A stretch of DNA of 64,000 nucleotides from Triticum aestivum (GCF_018294505.1 NC_057802.1:555733716-555797715); one strand, 5' to 3'; counted from the stretch's first letter, positions 1 to 12,246 are shown. The notes: generated from the sequence alone by a model not told the origin. Program-made: numbers and translations.

Positions 1-905
1 TATAAAGGCGTCCACACCCGGCTAACTCCACACCACAACACGAACCCCTCCAAATCCTCCTCCCTTGCACTGCATCCGCCTTGACCGCCAACGAGAAAGC
101 ACTGTGGGACAGTCTGTCACCGCCTCACTGGAGATGAAGCACGCGATGGCCGCCCTTGCCGCCGCCTGGCATAGCCGCTGTGCCAGGCGAATCGAGGCTG
201 ACTTGCTGGCCAGCTCGCCCGAGCTCTCCGACGACGACGATGATGACACCACGATGGAGACGGGCTCCGACGACTCCGCCCCGGCTCCCCCACCTCGTGT
301 GCACGCTGGCTTCACGGTGCAGACGCCGCCATGGCGGAGGTGCAGTCTGCGCCGGCGCCTTTGTCGGTGTTCCAGCAGGCGCAGGAGAAACAATGGTACA
401 ACATGTCCCGCCTAGAGCAGCACCGGCTGGCGGAGGGCCAGATCTACCAGGAGTGCGGGAGCGAGGAGGCCGTGCCAGCCATGGCCGCAGCGAACCCTAA
501 CTTCTTGGCGGAGCAGCGTGCCGTCTACGATGACGTCCGCGCTCAAGCCGCCGTTCGGCAGAGCTTCGGGCGATCGTGGAGGAGAATAACGCCAGTTGCG
601 CCTCCTAAGCGCCGCCGACGAACCATCAGCCGGCCCGGTGGGACGAAGACAGTGCCGACGCCACCATTTCCATCATGGACCTCATTTCCACCTGCGACGG
701 ACAGGTCGCGGACTCCTCCGAGGATGAGTACGGCACGGGAGGCGGCGGTGCCTTGTGTCCCATGTGGGCATGTGTGTCTTCCATGTTCTACTCTTCCTCG
801 CCGGAGACCGCACCTTAACTTCATCGGTCTTATCGCCGATACTCATGGAGACGGCGGGAGGAGGACAACATTGGCTCTGACGCCTAGTGCCGCCGCCGTA
901 GGATA
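1..905 (+). pseudogene. Decayed repeat-borne acidic gene
   Basis: A GC-rich gene-like stretch that stands out from AT-rich flanks. TATAAA lies at the very first bases. An ATG at 134 opens a frame with a run of aspartates (around 229-249). The recognisable core is in another frame from about 331: QWYNMSRLEQ, then ECGSEEAVPAMAAANP, then a basic RRRR patch. After about 590 the sensible reading moves frame again into an acidic serine-rich tail. At least two frame changes therefore break it. I recall this core as a recurrent repetitive hypothetical-protein family in Triticeae, often next to the terminus seen at 1165. That is recollection, not a search. No function can be assigned, and the 5' part may extend left of the window. 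Confidence 0.4.
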
Positions 906-1165
906 GGTTTAGGGGCCTGTCTTTTTTTTGTTCTAAATATTTGAAATGTAGTTAAATCTGCCGTGTTTGTATGAAATCTGTCGTGTTTGTACAAAATCCA
1001 GCCAGGTTTGCATGAATTTCATCTAATCTATTGAAAAATAGTTTCAAATGTATGCGGCTAGCGTTGGATGTCGAGCTCTCGCATCCATGTCCGTGGACTG
1101 GTCCCCTTGTCCGCGGACGGATGCGAAAGGATTTTTAAGGGTTGCTGTTGAAGATGCCCTAAGGC
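906..1165 (+). repeat. 3' part of the gene-bearing repeat, transposon-like end
   Basis: AT-rich tail of the preceding pseudogene, ending near 1150-1165 in GTTGAAGATGCCCTAA. This resembles the GTTGGAGATGCCC-type end common to many Triticeae DNA transposons. It suggests the pseudogene is cargo of a non-autonomous element whose left end is outside the window. The family is not identified. Confidence 0.35.
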
Positions 1166-1559
1166 CACATACCCTGGAACGACGGTTGGGACCCAGCGCT
1201 ATAGAATCTGGGCCTCCATCACGATTTGAGCACAAAGTAGTGTTTGGTGAAATACGGTCTAACGAGTTTGATTCAAGCATAGGTCGCACGTACTGTTTCC
1301 AAGCAAAAATGCAACGGCAACCAACAGGTAGCATATGGTCGGACGTACGTCGGAACATGGCTAGTCGGCCAGCGACAAAGATGGTGGTGGTCGGGCACCA
1401 TCTTCCGTGTTGTTGCACTTGTTATTTCTGGCTACTCCATCATTACCCACCAAAATTGTTTTGAGTGTGTACAATTCATATGTCTCTCCCCAAGTTTGTT
1501 ATTTTCTTAATTAGCATAGGATATACTATGTGCTAGTCTACCTTTTTCAGAATCGTCAT

Positions 1560-2036
1560 TTAAAGATGTTCAATCATTTTCTTCACATCAACCATTGTGA
1601 TTCTCCTTATACTGAATGGGGTGCAACCACTATTAAACTGATCGCAGTTACACTTCATTTTTCTGTACGAAAAGATAGTTTACTGCAAAAATGGAATAGA
1701 AGGGTGAATTTAGCTATGAATCCTATATACCTAAATATTTGTATCTTAACATACAATTATGCAAACTCATCATACTACCATGCATGCCCCACTAAATTTA
1801 ATTCTCTCATCATGCAATTATACCAATTCATCATGCATGGTGCATATTAAGGTGTGTCTCTTTCTCATCATCAAGTTATTTTATGGTCTTCTTCGTATGT
1901 CCTTTGGCCTACTCCGTCTCTCACATTTCGAGACTAATAGGAAGAGGAGGCAATGACATTTATGATCTAGGAGTTACACATATAGCATGTTGGGAATAGT
2001 AGGCATCCAGGAATATTACAGCCATCATGAGAGGCA
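1560..2036 (+). repeat. Dispersed local unit, copy 1
   Basis: First of five copies in this window of a ~450-500 bp AT-rich unit. Shared landmarks are a TACTAAAAGATA-like stretch, a CATGC...CACCA stretch, a TCTAGTTGT...TGGTCTTCTTC-like stretch, and GAAGAGGAGGCAATG...ATCTAGGAGTTA...TAGTAGGCATCCAGGAATATTA. The copies are diverged, so the duplications are old. No open reading frame is shared, and it looks like gene-flank DNA rather than a transposon because no terminal repeats are visible. Copy 1 is cut at its right end by the CACTA-like terminus at 2037. Confidence 0.6.
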
Positions 2037-2072
2037 CACTAGTGCAGAGATGGGCTTTTGTGATGGTTTTAA

Positions 2073-2440
2073 GGCTGGTTGTAATGGGGTTATCATGCCT
2101 ATGATACTAGTGTATAATACTACCTCCATAATACATAGTATCATATATTAGTATCGTGTACTTCCTCTGTCCCATAATATAAGAGCGTTTTTGACACCAC
2201 ACTAGTGTCAAAAACGTTCTTATATTATGGGTGTCAAAAACGCTATTATATTATGGGACGGAGGGAGTAGTACTTTATTTATTGTCATGCATGACACATA
2301 GTAGCATAGCATTTATTATGATACGGTATCATGATATGATACTCAACTCTCTCTTTCTTCATTTAATTCTATGACACCTCATCAAAATTGCCTAGTTGGC
2401 ATGCATGATACTAGCTATAATACTCCCATTACGACCAGCC
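2073..2440. mobile_element. Tourist-like (PIF/Harbinger) MITE
   Basis: Terminal inverted repeats GGCTGGTTGTAATGGG and CCCATTACGACCAGCC match at 15 of 16 positions and are flanked by TAA on both sides, the target site of PIF/Harbinger elements. The MITE carries a Stowaway insertion at 2159-2269, so about 257 bp is its own. A second copy in the opposite orientation lies at 44165-45835, which confirms the family and its ends. Confidence 0.8.
2159..2269. mobile_element. Stowaway MITE (Tc1/mariner)
   Basis: Ends CTTCCTCTGTCCCATAAT and ATTATGGGACGGAGGGAG are inverted repeats flanked by TA duplications. The short palindromic interior (TTTTTGACACCACACTAGTG) is typical of Triticeae Stowaway elements. 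It sits inside the Tourist-like MITE, so it is the younger insertion. Confidence 0.9.
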
Positions 2441-2846
2441 TAATACAGGGGCCGCCGACAGTTCCTCCATCCACCTCAAAACATGTGCTGCTAATAGTTG
2501 GGGCGCACGCAAGCGGTATCTAAAACCGTCTAGGCTAACCGCACAATGCATGTTGTTCCTTCGTGGAGAAACCGCCTCCAATGCTTTTTTTCCTTCGCAA
2601 ACAGTTCGTTATTGACAACCGCTTGCAAAGTTATTGTACCTGAGGCAGTTTGTTCTTAGTTGAACATGTGAAACTCTCCTTCTTCTTTGATGACATGTCC
2701 AACCAGGAACTCAGCTACCATGGTGCATACGTTCGCTAGGTCATTCGATCGCCGATTCTTTTCAGGGGTACTTTAGAGAATCTGTAATGATTGATATAGA
2801 ACCGTTAGCATCAAATCGCAAAAAGATTAAGAACTAAAATAATAAT

Positions 2847-2923
2847 AAAAGTAAGTTCTCTTCCACAAAAATAAATAAATAAAAGTAAGTTCTCTTCCAC
2901 AAAAATAAATAAATAAAAGTAAG
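2847..2923. repeat. 34-bp tandem duplication
   Basis: Two exact 34-bp copies (2847-2880 and 2881-2914) built from AAAAGTAAGTTCTCTTCCAC plus an A-rich tail, followed by a 9-bp start of a third. It is probably replication slippage. No coding role is visible. Confidence 0.9.
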
Positions 2924-3438
2924 CTCCAATTCAGATACCTCGCTGCATATATGCTTTCCTGGCAAACCCCTACTCATCGATGTGTTCAGGTGGTACGCAA
3001 CGCGAACCCACACAAAAGTGTCCGATTTGGTTGTTGGTGGCACTAATACATATTGTAGAGATGTGTGATGATATTATCCAACAAATAAAGTACAATATGT
3101 TGCAAATGCTTTTGAAACTGTAGGACGATACTCGCCGAAACATCACAAACTCATTTAAGGCGGAATTTGATCATCCTCCTCAATGAATATATAGTTGGAA
3201 TGCTCTAAAAATGCACAGAAGAATTATGAGCTATTATTCATTTATTCTTTAATTTATATCGCATAAAGAGTGGCATATACATAAATATGCGTGCCAACTA
3301 GCTTTTCTAAGTCCTCAATAGTTGGTCTCGACTGACTATACCTATAAGAATCCAAATAATATACTTTCCCTTAATCTGGAAATATAGCAACGAGAATCCA
3401 GTGAAACCTACAAAATATAAGTAACATTTGGCTAATCT
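2924..3438. other. AT-rich spacer, nothing recognised
   Basis: No open frame with coding character, no terminal repeats and no RNA gene seen on either strand. Confidence 0.5.
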
Positions 3439-3439
3439 A

Positions 3440-3899
3440 TGTTTTGCCGGCAGTTCGAAAGGAAGAAATTGTACAAGAGAGATGTAGACTTACTTCCTGT
3501 TGAAGGGAAAAGTGATGATATGTTCGTCATGGCTGATGTTCATCAATTGGAAAATGTAATCCTCAATGTGTCTCTAACACTTCACCATGTTAGCATCGTA
3601 GAACACCTAGATCTGCAAAGTGTACTCTATTTCATTTCGCGTTGTTGAAGGATAGCTCGTAGTAGGAAGCATCTGATGATGCTCGCATCCAGAGCTGTCA
3701 GAGTATATAGGTCAAACAAGTCCTTCCAACCAACAGGGAATAAAGGAACTATGTCACGGTGGAAATGATGTGTTTGAAATTGAACCATGACCACTTCAAG
3801 TCGTTCGTCCTTGGGTTTCTTAAAATTTTCCATGTAATGCTTGTGCAATTGATCAGATTCAGCCGTATTCACGCATAATATTTTTTGAATAGGCGACAA
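3440..3899 (-). pseudogene. Ulp1/C48-peptidase-like transposon protein fragment
   Basis: Read on the minus strand, 3899-3627 encodes about 90 residues including LHKHYMENFKK, VMVQFQTHHFHRD and WKDLFDLYTLTALDASIIRC. It is followed, with stops, by a stretch containing VFYDANMVKC and HDEHIITFPFN, and then GTAAGT. This order resembles the region just before and inside the Ulp1-like cysteine-protease segment that CACTA and Mutator elements of grasses carry. The catalytic His/Asp/Cys are not visible. It is a decayed fragment, and the assignment rests on recollection of that family's layout. Confidence 0.35.
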
Positions 3900-4694
3900 G
3901 CGCTTTTCCGGGCTTGTACCTTGAGGCTAGTTTGGCCATAGGAAATTTTGCACCAAATTTTGCAACCTTGTAGAAACTCTCCAACTCTTTGTCCTCTTCA
4001 TCTGTCACCTTCATCAATTATTTGTCGGCACCAAGATAGATGGTTTCTGTGTCTTGAGCACACTGCTTGGGGTAGGGTCATCGGCGAGGTCCTCACCAGC
4101 ATTGTTGGGATATGCAGCTTGGGAGTTCGTGCCCCACTGGCAAAACATCATGTGCTTCAAACATCATTTCTCTCTTAAGCAACTCGATAAAGCTAACATT
4201 CACCGCCTCAAGGGTGTTCATATGCTCATAACTTAGGAATAGAATCTTGAACCCTTTGAATTGGAGATGGAGCATGGTTGCATCCCTAGAGTAGGAGGGT
4301 GGTGTTTGCTGGCCTCTTGATCCTTTGCCTTCTTTATGAGGCGGCGGGCTTGTCATGTCGCCTAGTTGATCTTTCGGGTGGGCACCTTCTCTGGATCCTC
4401 AACCTCCGCCAGCTCCAACAGCTCTTCATGCGGTTCCATGCGTCAACGGAAGCAAAAAGGGCAGGAATTGCGGTGGAGAGCGGCAGCGATCGGAGCGGAG
4501 AGTGTGGAGAAAGGGGGGATTTTTGGGCGGAACATATGCGGACCGCTCCAAATGTGCGGGCTCCACCTCGGTTTTGGAGTGGGCCGGGGTGTTGGAGTCC
4601 TACATGCCGGACAAATACGGGACCCCATTGGATGGCATGCAACGTCCGGAAAGCTCGGTCTGGACTTTTGAAACCATGTTGGCGATGCCCTAAG
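3900..4694 (-). repeat. DNA-transposon-derived stretch with GGGCAT..CAA end
   Basis: On the minus strand this begins at 4694 with TAGGGCATCGCCAACATGG, a variant of the GGGCATCTCCAAC terminus frequent in Triticeae transposons. A GC-rich proline/arginine-coding stretch follows (4642-4334), and then an AT-rich region. Overlapping frames exist on both strands but none has convincing protein features. It probably belongs with the Ulp1-like fragment downstream, since both read on the minus strand. Confidence 0.35.
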
Positions 4695-4696
4695 TC

Positions 4697-5150
4697 TTTG
4701 ATTCATTCATCACTTCAGCCATGTGATTTTGCTTATACTAGATGGCATGCAATGACCATCAAACCGAATTGTATTTGCACTTCTATTTTTTATACTAAAA
4801 AGATAGTCTATAGCAACCACATAACTGATATGAATTTATATTGTACTAAAAGATAGTAGTATATATGACCGTGATTTGAGATCTTTAAATATTCATGATA
4901 TGCACCCACCACATTAACCTCTTCTATAAATATTTGGTATGTGTTATCGTCAATCTTAGCTCGATACATATATCCATCTAGTTATCGTATGGTCTTCCTC
5001 CTATGTCCGCCTATGCCATCTCTCCGATGTCAAGACGTATGAGGATGAAGAAGCAATGGCATCTAGGATATATGAGTTACACACATAGCATGTCGGGAAT
5101 ACTAGGCATCCAGGAATATTATGGCAGTCGCGAGAGGCACCAACGTTAGG
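4697..5150 (+). repeat. Dispersed local unit, copy 2
   Basis: Same unit as at 1560-2036, from TTGATTCATTCATCACTTCA through GGGAATACTAGGCATCCAGG to GAGAGGCACC. It is uninterrupted and gives the reference for where copy 1 was cut by the CACTA terminus. Confidence 0.6.
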
Positions 5151-5466
5151 CAGATAATTGATCGTGGAGCATGCATCTTTCTTCAAGGAGAGTAAGATCA
5201 GTTTCATGTCGACAAGACTAGAAGAACACACGCGAGTTGCCAAAGTAGTGTTCCACATGTTGGAACTAATCTTGTTAGTCGGTAGTTTATCGTGGTTATT
5301 TCTTTGTGTTATAGAGTTATGCATGCAGATTAGATCAGAGTCTCTGAACGGCTGGTTTGGTCATGCCAAGTTGTGTGTGTCGCATGACGCCGTGCATGTG
5401 TTGGAGTGGCACTAATGTGTGTGTGCCATTGCATAAGTAAGGAGTCTATCTGCATGGGTACGTGTT
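5151..5466. other. Spacer, nothing recognised
   Basis: Short open frames only. It ends at the LINE target site. Confidence 0.5.
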
Positions 5467-5528
5467 AGTCAACTATCACGCGCAATTTCGGATCACACCC
5501 CGTTGCTGGTTGACTCTGGTGATCCTAC

Positions 5529-7113
5529 TGATACGTCTCCAACGTATCTATAATTTTTGATTCCTTCATGCTATATTATCTACTGTTTTAGACAATATTA
5601 GGCTTTCTTATCCACTTTATATTATTTTTGGGACTAACCTATTAACCGGAGGCCCAGCCCAGAATTGATGTTTTTTAGTATTTCAGAGTTTCGCAGAAAA
5701 ATAATATCAAACGGAGTCCAAACGGAATGAAACCTTTGGGAGCGTGATTTTTGGAACGAACATGATCCAGGAGACTTGGACCCTACGTAAGAGAAGCTTC
5801 CAAGAGGCCACGAGGTAGGGGGGCGCGCCTACCCCCAGGGCGCGCCCTCCACCCTCATGGGCCCCCTGTTGCTCCACCGACGTACTTCTTCCTCCTATAT
5901 ATACCTACGTACCCCCAAACGATCAGATACGGAGCCAAAAACCTAATTCCACCGCCGCAACCTTCTGTACCCACGAGATCCCATCTTGGGGCCTGTTCCG
6001 GAGCTCCGCCGGAGGGGGCATCCATCATGGAGGGCTTCTACATCAACACCATAGCCTCTCCGATGAAGTGTGAGTAGTTTACCTCAGACCTTCGGGTCCA
6101 TAGTTATTAGCTAGATGGCTTCTTCTCTCTTTTTGGATCTCAATACAATGTTCTCCCCCTCTCTCGTGGAGATCTATTCGATGTAATATCTTTTTTGCGG
6201 TGAGTTTGTTGAGACCGATGAATTGTGGGTTTATGATCAAGTTTATCTATGAACAATATTTGAATCTTCTCTGAATTCTTTTATGTATAATTGGTTATCT
6301 TTGCAAGTCTCTTCGAATTATCAGTTTGGTTTGGCCTAGTAGATTGATCTTTCTTGCAATGGGAGAAGTGCTTAGCTTTGGGTTCAATCTTGCGGTGTCC
6401 TTTCCCAGTGACAGTAGGGGCAGCAAGGCACGTATTGTATTGTTGCCATCGAGGATAACAAGATGGGGTTTTTATCATATTGTATGAATTTATCCCTCTA
6501 CATCATGTCATCTTGCTTAAGGCGTTACTCTGTTTCCATGAACTTAATACTCTAGATGCATGCTGGATAGCGGTCGATGAGTGGAGTAATAGTAGTAGAT
6601 GCAGGCAGGAGTCAGTCTACTTGTCTCGGACGTGATGCCTATATACATGATCATACCTAGATATTCTCATAACTATGCTCAATTATGTCAATTGCTCAAC
6701 AGTAAGTCGTTCACCCACCGTAAAATACTTATCCTCTTGAGAGAAGCCACTAGTGAAACCTATGGTCCCTGGGTCTATCTTCATCATATTAATCTTCCAA
6801 CACTTAGTTATTTTCTTTGCTTTTTACTTTGTTTTTATTTTACTTTGCATCTTTATCACAAAAATACCAAAAAATATTATCCTATCATATCTATCAGATC
6901 TCACTCTCGTAAGTGACTGTGAAGGGATTGACAACCCCTTATCGCGTTGGTTGCGAAGATTTATTTGTTTTGTGTAGGTACGAGGAACTCGCGCGTAGCC
7001 TCCTACTGCATTGATACCTTGGTTCTCAAAAACTGAGGGAAATACTTATGCTACTTTGCTGCATCGCCCTTTCCTCTTCAAGGGAAAACCAACGCAGTGC
7101 TCAAGAGGTAGCA
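5529..7113 (+). repeat. 5' LTR
   Basis: Starts TGATACGTCTCCAACGTATC and ends CAAGAGGTAGCA. It contains CTATATATACC at about 5897, a plausible TATA box. The 3' LTR differs by scattered substitutions and small indels, so the insertion is not recent. Confidence 0.9.
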
Positions 7114-7124
7114 AGAAGGATTTC

Positions 7125-7142
7125 TGGGGCCGTTGCCGGGGA
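7125..7142 (+). promoter_or_regulatory. Primer-binding site (tRNA-Asp type)
   Basis: TGGGGCCGTTGCCGGGGA begins 11 bases after the 5' LTR. It matches the expected complement of a tRNA-Asp 3' end except for one G in place of C. Confidence 0.7.
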
Positions 7143-7401
7143 GGTCTACGCAAAAGTCAACATACCAAGTACCCATCACAAACCCTTATCTCCCGCATTA
7201 CATTATTTGCCATTTGCCTCTCGTTTTCCTCTCCCCCACTTCACCCTTGCCGTTTTATTCGCCCTCTCTTTTTCGTTCGCCTCTTTTTCGTTTGCTTGTC
7301 GTTATGGCTAGTCCCTTATCCACTCCGTTATACCCTGAGTTTGAAGTCTTTCACTTCAAACAAAGACAAGGAGAAAACTAAAAGATGCCTGGTTGAGAAT
7401 A

Positions 7402-7848
7402 ATGGAGTCTTATCGTAATTGTACCTTTGAAGTGAACCTGAGAATTTTGCTTCGCAATTTTTATGTTGGATTAAATATGTTTCATAGACAACTCTTGGAT
7501 TGCGTTGCCAAAGGCAATTTTATTGAAATTGATCCCTATATTGCGCTTGAAGTTATAGAAGGTATAGTGGGAACACCACCTCAACAAAAGGGGCCTCATC
7601 CTACTCAGGAAGAGACACAAGTTTTTGAAAAAAATTCTGAAGTAACTAAGCTTTTACAGAAGTCTCTTGAACCTCTTAAGAACGTTAGCGGAAATATTCA
7701 CCATATGAATATGTTGATTACTCTTTACAATAAGCGGTTGGATTCTTTAGATCTAAAAATTTCAGAATATGAAGGGAAACATAAAGAACCTCCCGGATTC
7801 GAGCTTGATTCCGCTAAAAATTTGAAAACCAAAGATGGCAATACTTAG
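7402..7848 (+). CDS. 148-aa protein of unknown function in the LTR retrotransposon
   Basis: The only substantial open frame of the element's interior. The ATG at 7402 gives MESYRNCTFE; an upstream TTG in frame is less likely. The product is hydrophilic and lysine/glutamate-rich, with an apparent amphipathic centre (EVTKLLQKSLEPLKNVSGN) and no cysteine knuckle, protease or polymerase motif. It lies where gag would normally start, so it could be a shortened or foreign packaging protein, but there is no sequence support for that. It may also simply be an open remnant. Confidence 0.45.
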   Translation: MESYRNCTFEVNLRILLRNFYVGLNMFHRQLLDCVAKGNFIEIDPYIALEVIEGIVGTPPQQKGPHPTQEETQVFEKNSEVTKLLQKSLEPLKNVSGNIHHMNMLITLYNKRLDSLDLKISEYEGKHKEPPGFELDSAKNLKTKDGNT

Positions 7849-10669
7849 ATCTATCCTTGCTTTTATGCCTAGCTAAGGGCGTTAAACGATAGCGCTTGTT
7901 GGGTGGCAACCCAATTTTATTTTTAGTTTTTTTTTTTTGCTTTTGCTTCTGTTTAGGAATAAATCTTTGATCTAGCCTCTGGTTAGATGTGTTTTTATGT
8001 TTTAATTAGTGGTTATGCCAAGTTAAACCTATAGGATCTTCTTGGATGATAGTTATTTGATCTTGCAGAAATTTCCAGAAACTTTCTGTTCATGAAAACA
8101 ATTATTAAAAATCACCAGAACGTGATAAAATACTGATTCCAATTGCTGCTGATCAAAAAACAAATTGTCTAGGTCGTCCTATTTTGGCTGATGTTTTGGA
8201 GTTCAGAAGTTTGCGTTAGTTACAGATTACTAAAGACTGTTCTGTTTTTGACAGATTCTGTTTTTCGTGTGTTGTTTGCTTATTTTGATGAATCTATGGC
8301 TAGTAAAATAGTTTATAAACCATAGATAAGTTGGAATACAGTAGGTTTAACACCAATATAAATAAAGAATGAGTTCATTACAGTACCTTGAAGTGGTCTT
8401 TTATTTTCTTTCGCTAACGGAGCTCACGAGATTTCTGTTGAGTTTTGTGTTGTGAAGTTTTCAAGTTTTGGGTGAAAGATTTTGATGGATTATGGAACAT
8501 GGAGTGGCAAGAGCCTAAGCTTGGGGATGCCCATGGCACCCCCAAGATAATCTAAGGACACCAAAAAGCCAAAGCTTGGGGATGCCCCGGAAGGCATCCC
8601 CTCTTTCGTCTACTTCCATCGGTAACTTTACTTGGAGCTATATTTTTATTCACCACATGATATGTGTTTTGCTTGGAGCGTATTGTATGATTTGAGTCTT
8701 TGCTTTTTAGTTTACCACAATCATCCTTGCTGTACACACCTTTTGAGAGAGCCATACATGATTTGGAAATTATTAGAATACTCTATGTGATTCACTTATA
8801 TCTTTTGAGTAATATAATTTTGCTCTAGTACTTCACTTATATCTTTTAGAGCACAGTGGTGGATTTGTTTTATAGAAACTATTGGTCTCTCATGCTTCAC
8901 TTAGATTATTTGGAGTCTTAAATAGCATGGTAATTTGCTTAAATGATCCTAATATGCTAGGTATTCAAGATTAGTAAAAACTTTCTTATGAGTGTATTGA
9001 ATACTAAGAGAAGTTTGATGCTTGATGATTGTTTTGAGATATGGAGGTAATAATATCAAAGTCATGCTAGTTGAGTAGTTGTGAATTTGAGAAATGCTTG
9101 TGTTGAAGTTTGCAAGTCCCGTAGCATGCACGTATAGTAAACGTTATGTAACAAATTTGAAACATGAGGTGTTCTTTGATTGTCCTCCTTATGAGTGGTG
9201 GTCGGGGACGAGCGATGGTCTTTTCCTACCAATCTATCCCCCTAGGAGCATGCGCGTAGTGCTTGGTTTTTAATGACTTGTAGATTTTTGCAATAAGTAT
9301 GTGAGTTCTTTATGACTAATGTTGAGTCCATGGATTATACGCACTCTCACCCTTTCATCATTGCTAGCCTCTTCGGTCCCGTGCATTGCCCTTTCTCATA
9401 TTGAGAGTTGGTGCAAACTTCGCCGGTGCATCCAAACCCCGTGATATGATACGCTCTTTCACACATAAACCTCCTTATATCTTCCTCAAAACAGCCACCA
9501 TACCTACCTATTATGGCATTTCCATAGCCATTCCGAGATATATTGCCATGCAATTTTCCACCATTCCGTTTATCACGACACATTCATCATTGTCATATTG
9601 CTTAGCATGATCATGTAGTTGACATAGTATTTGTGGCAAAGCCACCGTTCATAATTCTTTCATACATGTCACTCTTGGTTCATTGCATATCCCGGTACAC
9701 CGCCGGAGGCATTCATATAGAGTCATACTTTGTTCTAGTATCGAGTTGTAATCATTGAGTTGTAAATAAATAGAAGTGTGATGATCATCATTTTGTAGAG
9801 CATTGTCCCAAGTGAGGAATAAAAAAAAGAGAAAGGCCATAAAAAAGGAGAAGGCCCAAAAAAATGAGAAAAAAAGAGAGAAGGGACAATGCTACTATCC
9901 TTTGCCACACTTGTGCTTCAAAATAGCACCATAATCTTCATGATAGAGAGTCTCTTGTTTTATCACTTTCATATACTAGTGGGAAATTTTCATTATAGAA
10001 CTTGGCTTGTATATTCCAACAATGGGCCTCCTCAAGTGCCCTAGGTCTTCGTGAGCAAGCAAGTTGGATGCACACCCACTTAGTTTCTTTTGTTGAGCTT
10101 TCATACATTTATAGATCTAGTGCATCCGTTGCATGGAAATCCCTACTCCTTGCATTAACATCAATCGATGGGCATCTCCATAGCTCATTGATTAGCCTCG
10201 TTGATGTGAGACTTTCTCCTTTTTGTCTTCTCCACATAACCCCCATCATCATATTCTATTCCACCCATAGTGCTATGTCCATGGCTCGCGCTCATATATT
10301 GCGTGAAAGTTTATAGGTTTGAGATTACTAAAGTATGAAACAATTGCTTGGCTTGTCATCGGGGTTGTGCATGATGAGAGCATTCTTGTGTGACGAAAAT
10401 GGAGCATGACTAAACTATATGATTTTGTAGGGATGACTTTCTTTGGCCATGTTATTTTGAGAGGACATAATTGCTTAGTTAGTATGCTTGAAGTATTATT
10501 ATTTTAATGTAAATATGGACTTTTATCTTGAATCTTTCGGATCCTAATATTCATACCACAATGAAGAACAATTACATTGAAATTATGCCAAGTAGCATTC
10601 CACATCAAAAATTATCTTTTTTATCATTTATCTACTCGAGGACGAGCAGGAATTAAGCTTGGGGATGCT
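7849..10669 (+). other. Non-coding interior of the LTR retrotransposon
   Basis: About 2.8 kb with no domain-bearing frame. The phrase AAGCTTGGGGATGCC recurs near 8517, 8573 and before the 3' LTR. An A/G-rich tract lies at 9819-9890. The last bases before the LTR form the polypurine-type primer. Confidence 0.7.
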
Positions 10670-12241
10670 TCATACGTCTCCAACGTATCTATAATTTTTT
10701 ATTGCTCCATGCTATATTATCTACTGTTTTGGACAATATTGGGCTTTATTATCCACTTTTATATTATTTTTGGGACTAACCTATTAACCGGAGGCCCAGC
10801 CCAGAATTACTGTTTTTTGCCTATTTCAAGTTTCGCAGAAAAATAATATCAAACGGAGTCCAAACGGAATGAAACCTTCGGGAGCGTGATTTTTGGAACG
10901 AACATGATCCAGGAGACATAGACCCTACGTAAGAGAAGCTTCCAGGAGGCCACGAGGTAGGGGGCGCGCCTACCCCCCAGGGCGCGCCCTCCACCCTCGT
11001 GGGCCCCCTGTTGCTCCACCGACGTACTTCTTCCTCCTATATATACCTACGTATCCCAAACGATCAGATACGGAGCCAAACACCTAATTCCACCGCCGCA
11101 ACCTTCTGTACCCATGAGATCCCATCTTGGGGCCTGTTCCGGAGCTCCGCCGAAGAGGGCATCCATCACGGAGGGCTTCTACATCAACACCATAGCCTCT
11201 CCGATGAAGTGTGAGTAGTTTACCTCAGACCTTCGGGTCCATAATTATTAGCTAGATGGCTTATTCTCTCTTTTTGGATCTCAATGCAATGTTCTCCCCC
11301 TCTCTCGTGGAGATCTATTCGATGTAATCTTTTTTTTGCGGTGTGTTTGTTGAGACCGATGAATTGTGGGTTTATGATCAAGTTTATCTATGAACAATAT
11401 TTGAATCTTCTCTGAATTCTTTTATGTATGATTGGTTATCTTTGCATGTCTCTTCGAATTATCAGTTTGGTTTGGCCTACTAGATTGATCTTTCTTGCAA
11501 TGGGATAAGTGCTTAGCTTTGGGTTCAATCTTGCGGTGTCCTTTCCCAGTGACAGTAGGGGCAGCAAGGCACGTATTGTATTGTTGCCATCGAGGATAAC
11601 AAGATAGGGTTTTTATCATATTGCATGAATTTATCCCTCTACATCATGTCATCTTGCTTAAGGCGTTACTCTGTTTCCATGAACTTAATACTCTAGATGC
11701 ATGCTGGATAGCGGTCGATGAGTGGAGTAATAGTAGTAGATGCAGGCATGAGTCGGTCTACTTGTCTCGGACGTGATGCCTATATACATGATCACACCTA
11801 GATATTCTCATAACTATGCTCAATTCTGTCAATTGCTCAACAGTAATTCGTTCACCCACCGTAAAATACTTATGCTCTTGAGAGAAGCCACTAGTGAAAC
11901 CTATGGCCCCCGGGTCTATCTTCATCATATTAATCTTCCAACACTTAGTTATTTACTTTGCTTTTATTTTACTTTGCATCTTTATCACAAAAATACCAAA
12001 AATATTATCCTATCATATCTATTAGATCTCACTCTCGTAAGTGACCATGAAGGGATTGACAACCCCTTATCGCGTTGGTTGCAAGGATTTATTTGTTTTG
12101 TGTAGGTACGAGGGACTCGCGCATAGCCTCCTACTGGATTGATACCTTGGTTCTCAAAAACTGAGGGAAATACTTACGCTACTTTGCTGCATCACCCTTT
12201 CCTCTTCAAGGGAAAACCAACACAGTGCTCAAGAGGTAGCA
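10670..12241 (+). repeat. 3' LTR
   Basis: Near-copy of the 5' LTR. Its first dinucleotide is TC instead of TG, a point mutation in the terminal motif acquired after insertion. It ends in GAGGTAGCA and is followed by the CCTAC duplication. Confidence 0.9.
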
Positions 12242-12246
12242 CCTAC

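Larger units (their letters stand above)
2037..2640 (+). mobile_element. CACTA-type transposon terminus (fragment)
   Basis: Begins with CACTAGTGCAGAGATGGGC, the style of terminal repeat used by CACTA (En/Spm) elements in grasses. It starts exactly where the local unit of copy 1 stops: copy 2 reads on as GAGAGGCACCAACG. It is interrupted by a Tourist-like MITE (2073-2440). The opposite terminus was not found, so the right boundary given is nominal. The Ulp1-like fragment at 3.4-3.9 kb could be part of the same old element. Confidence 0.4.
5529..12241 (+). mobile_element. Non-autonomous LTR retrotransposon, complete with TSD
   Basis: Two ~1.58-kb LTRs (5529-7113 and 10670-12241) enclose a 3.56-kb interior. 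The 5-bp target duplication CCTAC is perfect at 5524-5528 and 12242-12246. A primer-binding site complementary to the 3' end of tRNA-Asp and a purine-rich tract with GGAATTAAGCTTGGGGATGC before the 3' LTR support correct ends. The interior has no protease, integrase or reverse transcriptase, so it must move with enzymes from another element. The tRNA-Asp primer suggests the Gypsy group, but the family name is uncertain. Confidence 0.92.

Noticed and set aside
1..10. TATAAA as a promoter TATA box for a functional gene
   Set aside because: The downstream coding frame is broken at least twice, so the match may be genuine in origin but does not drive an intact gene.
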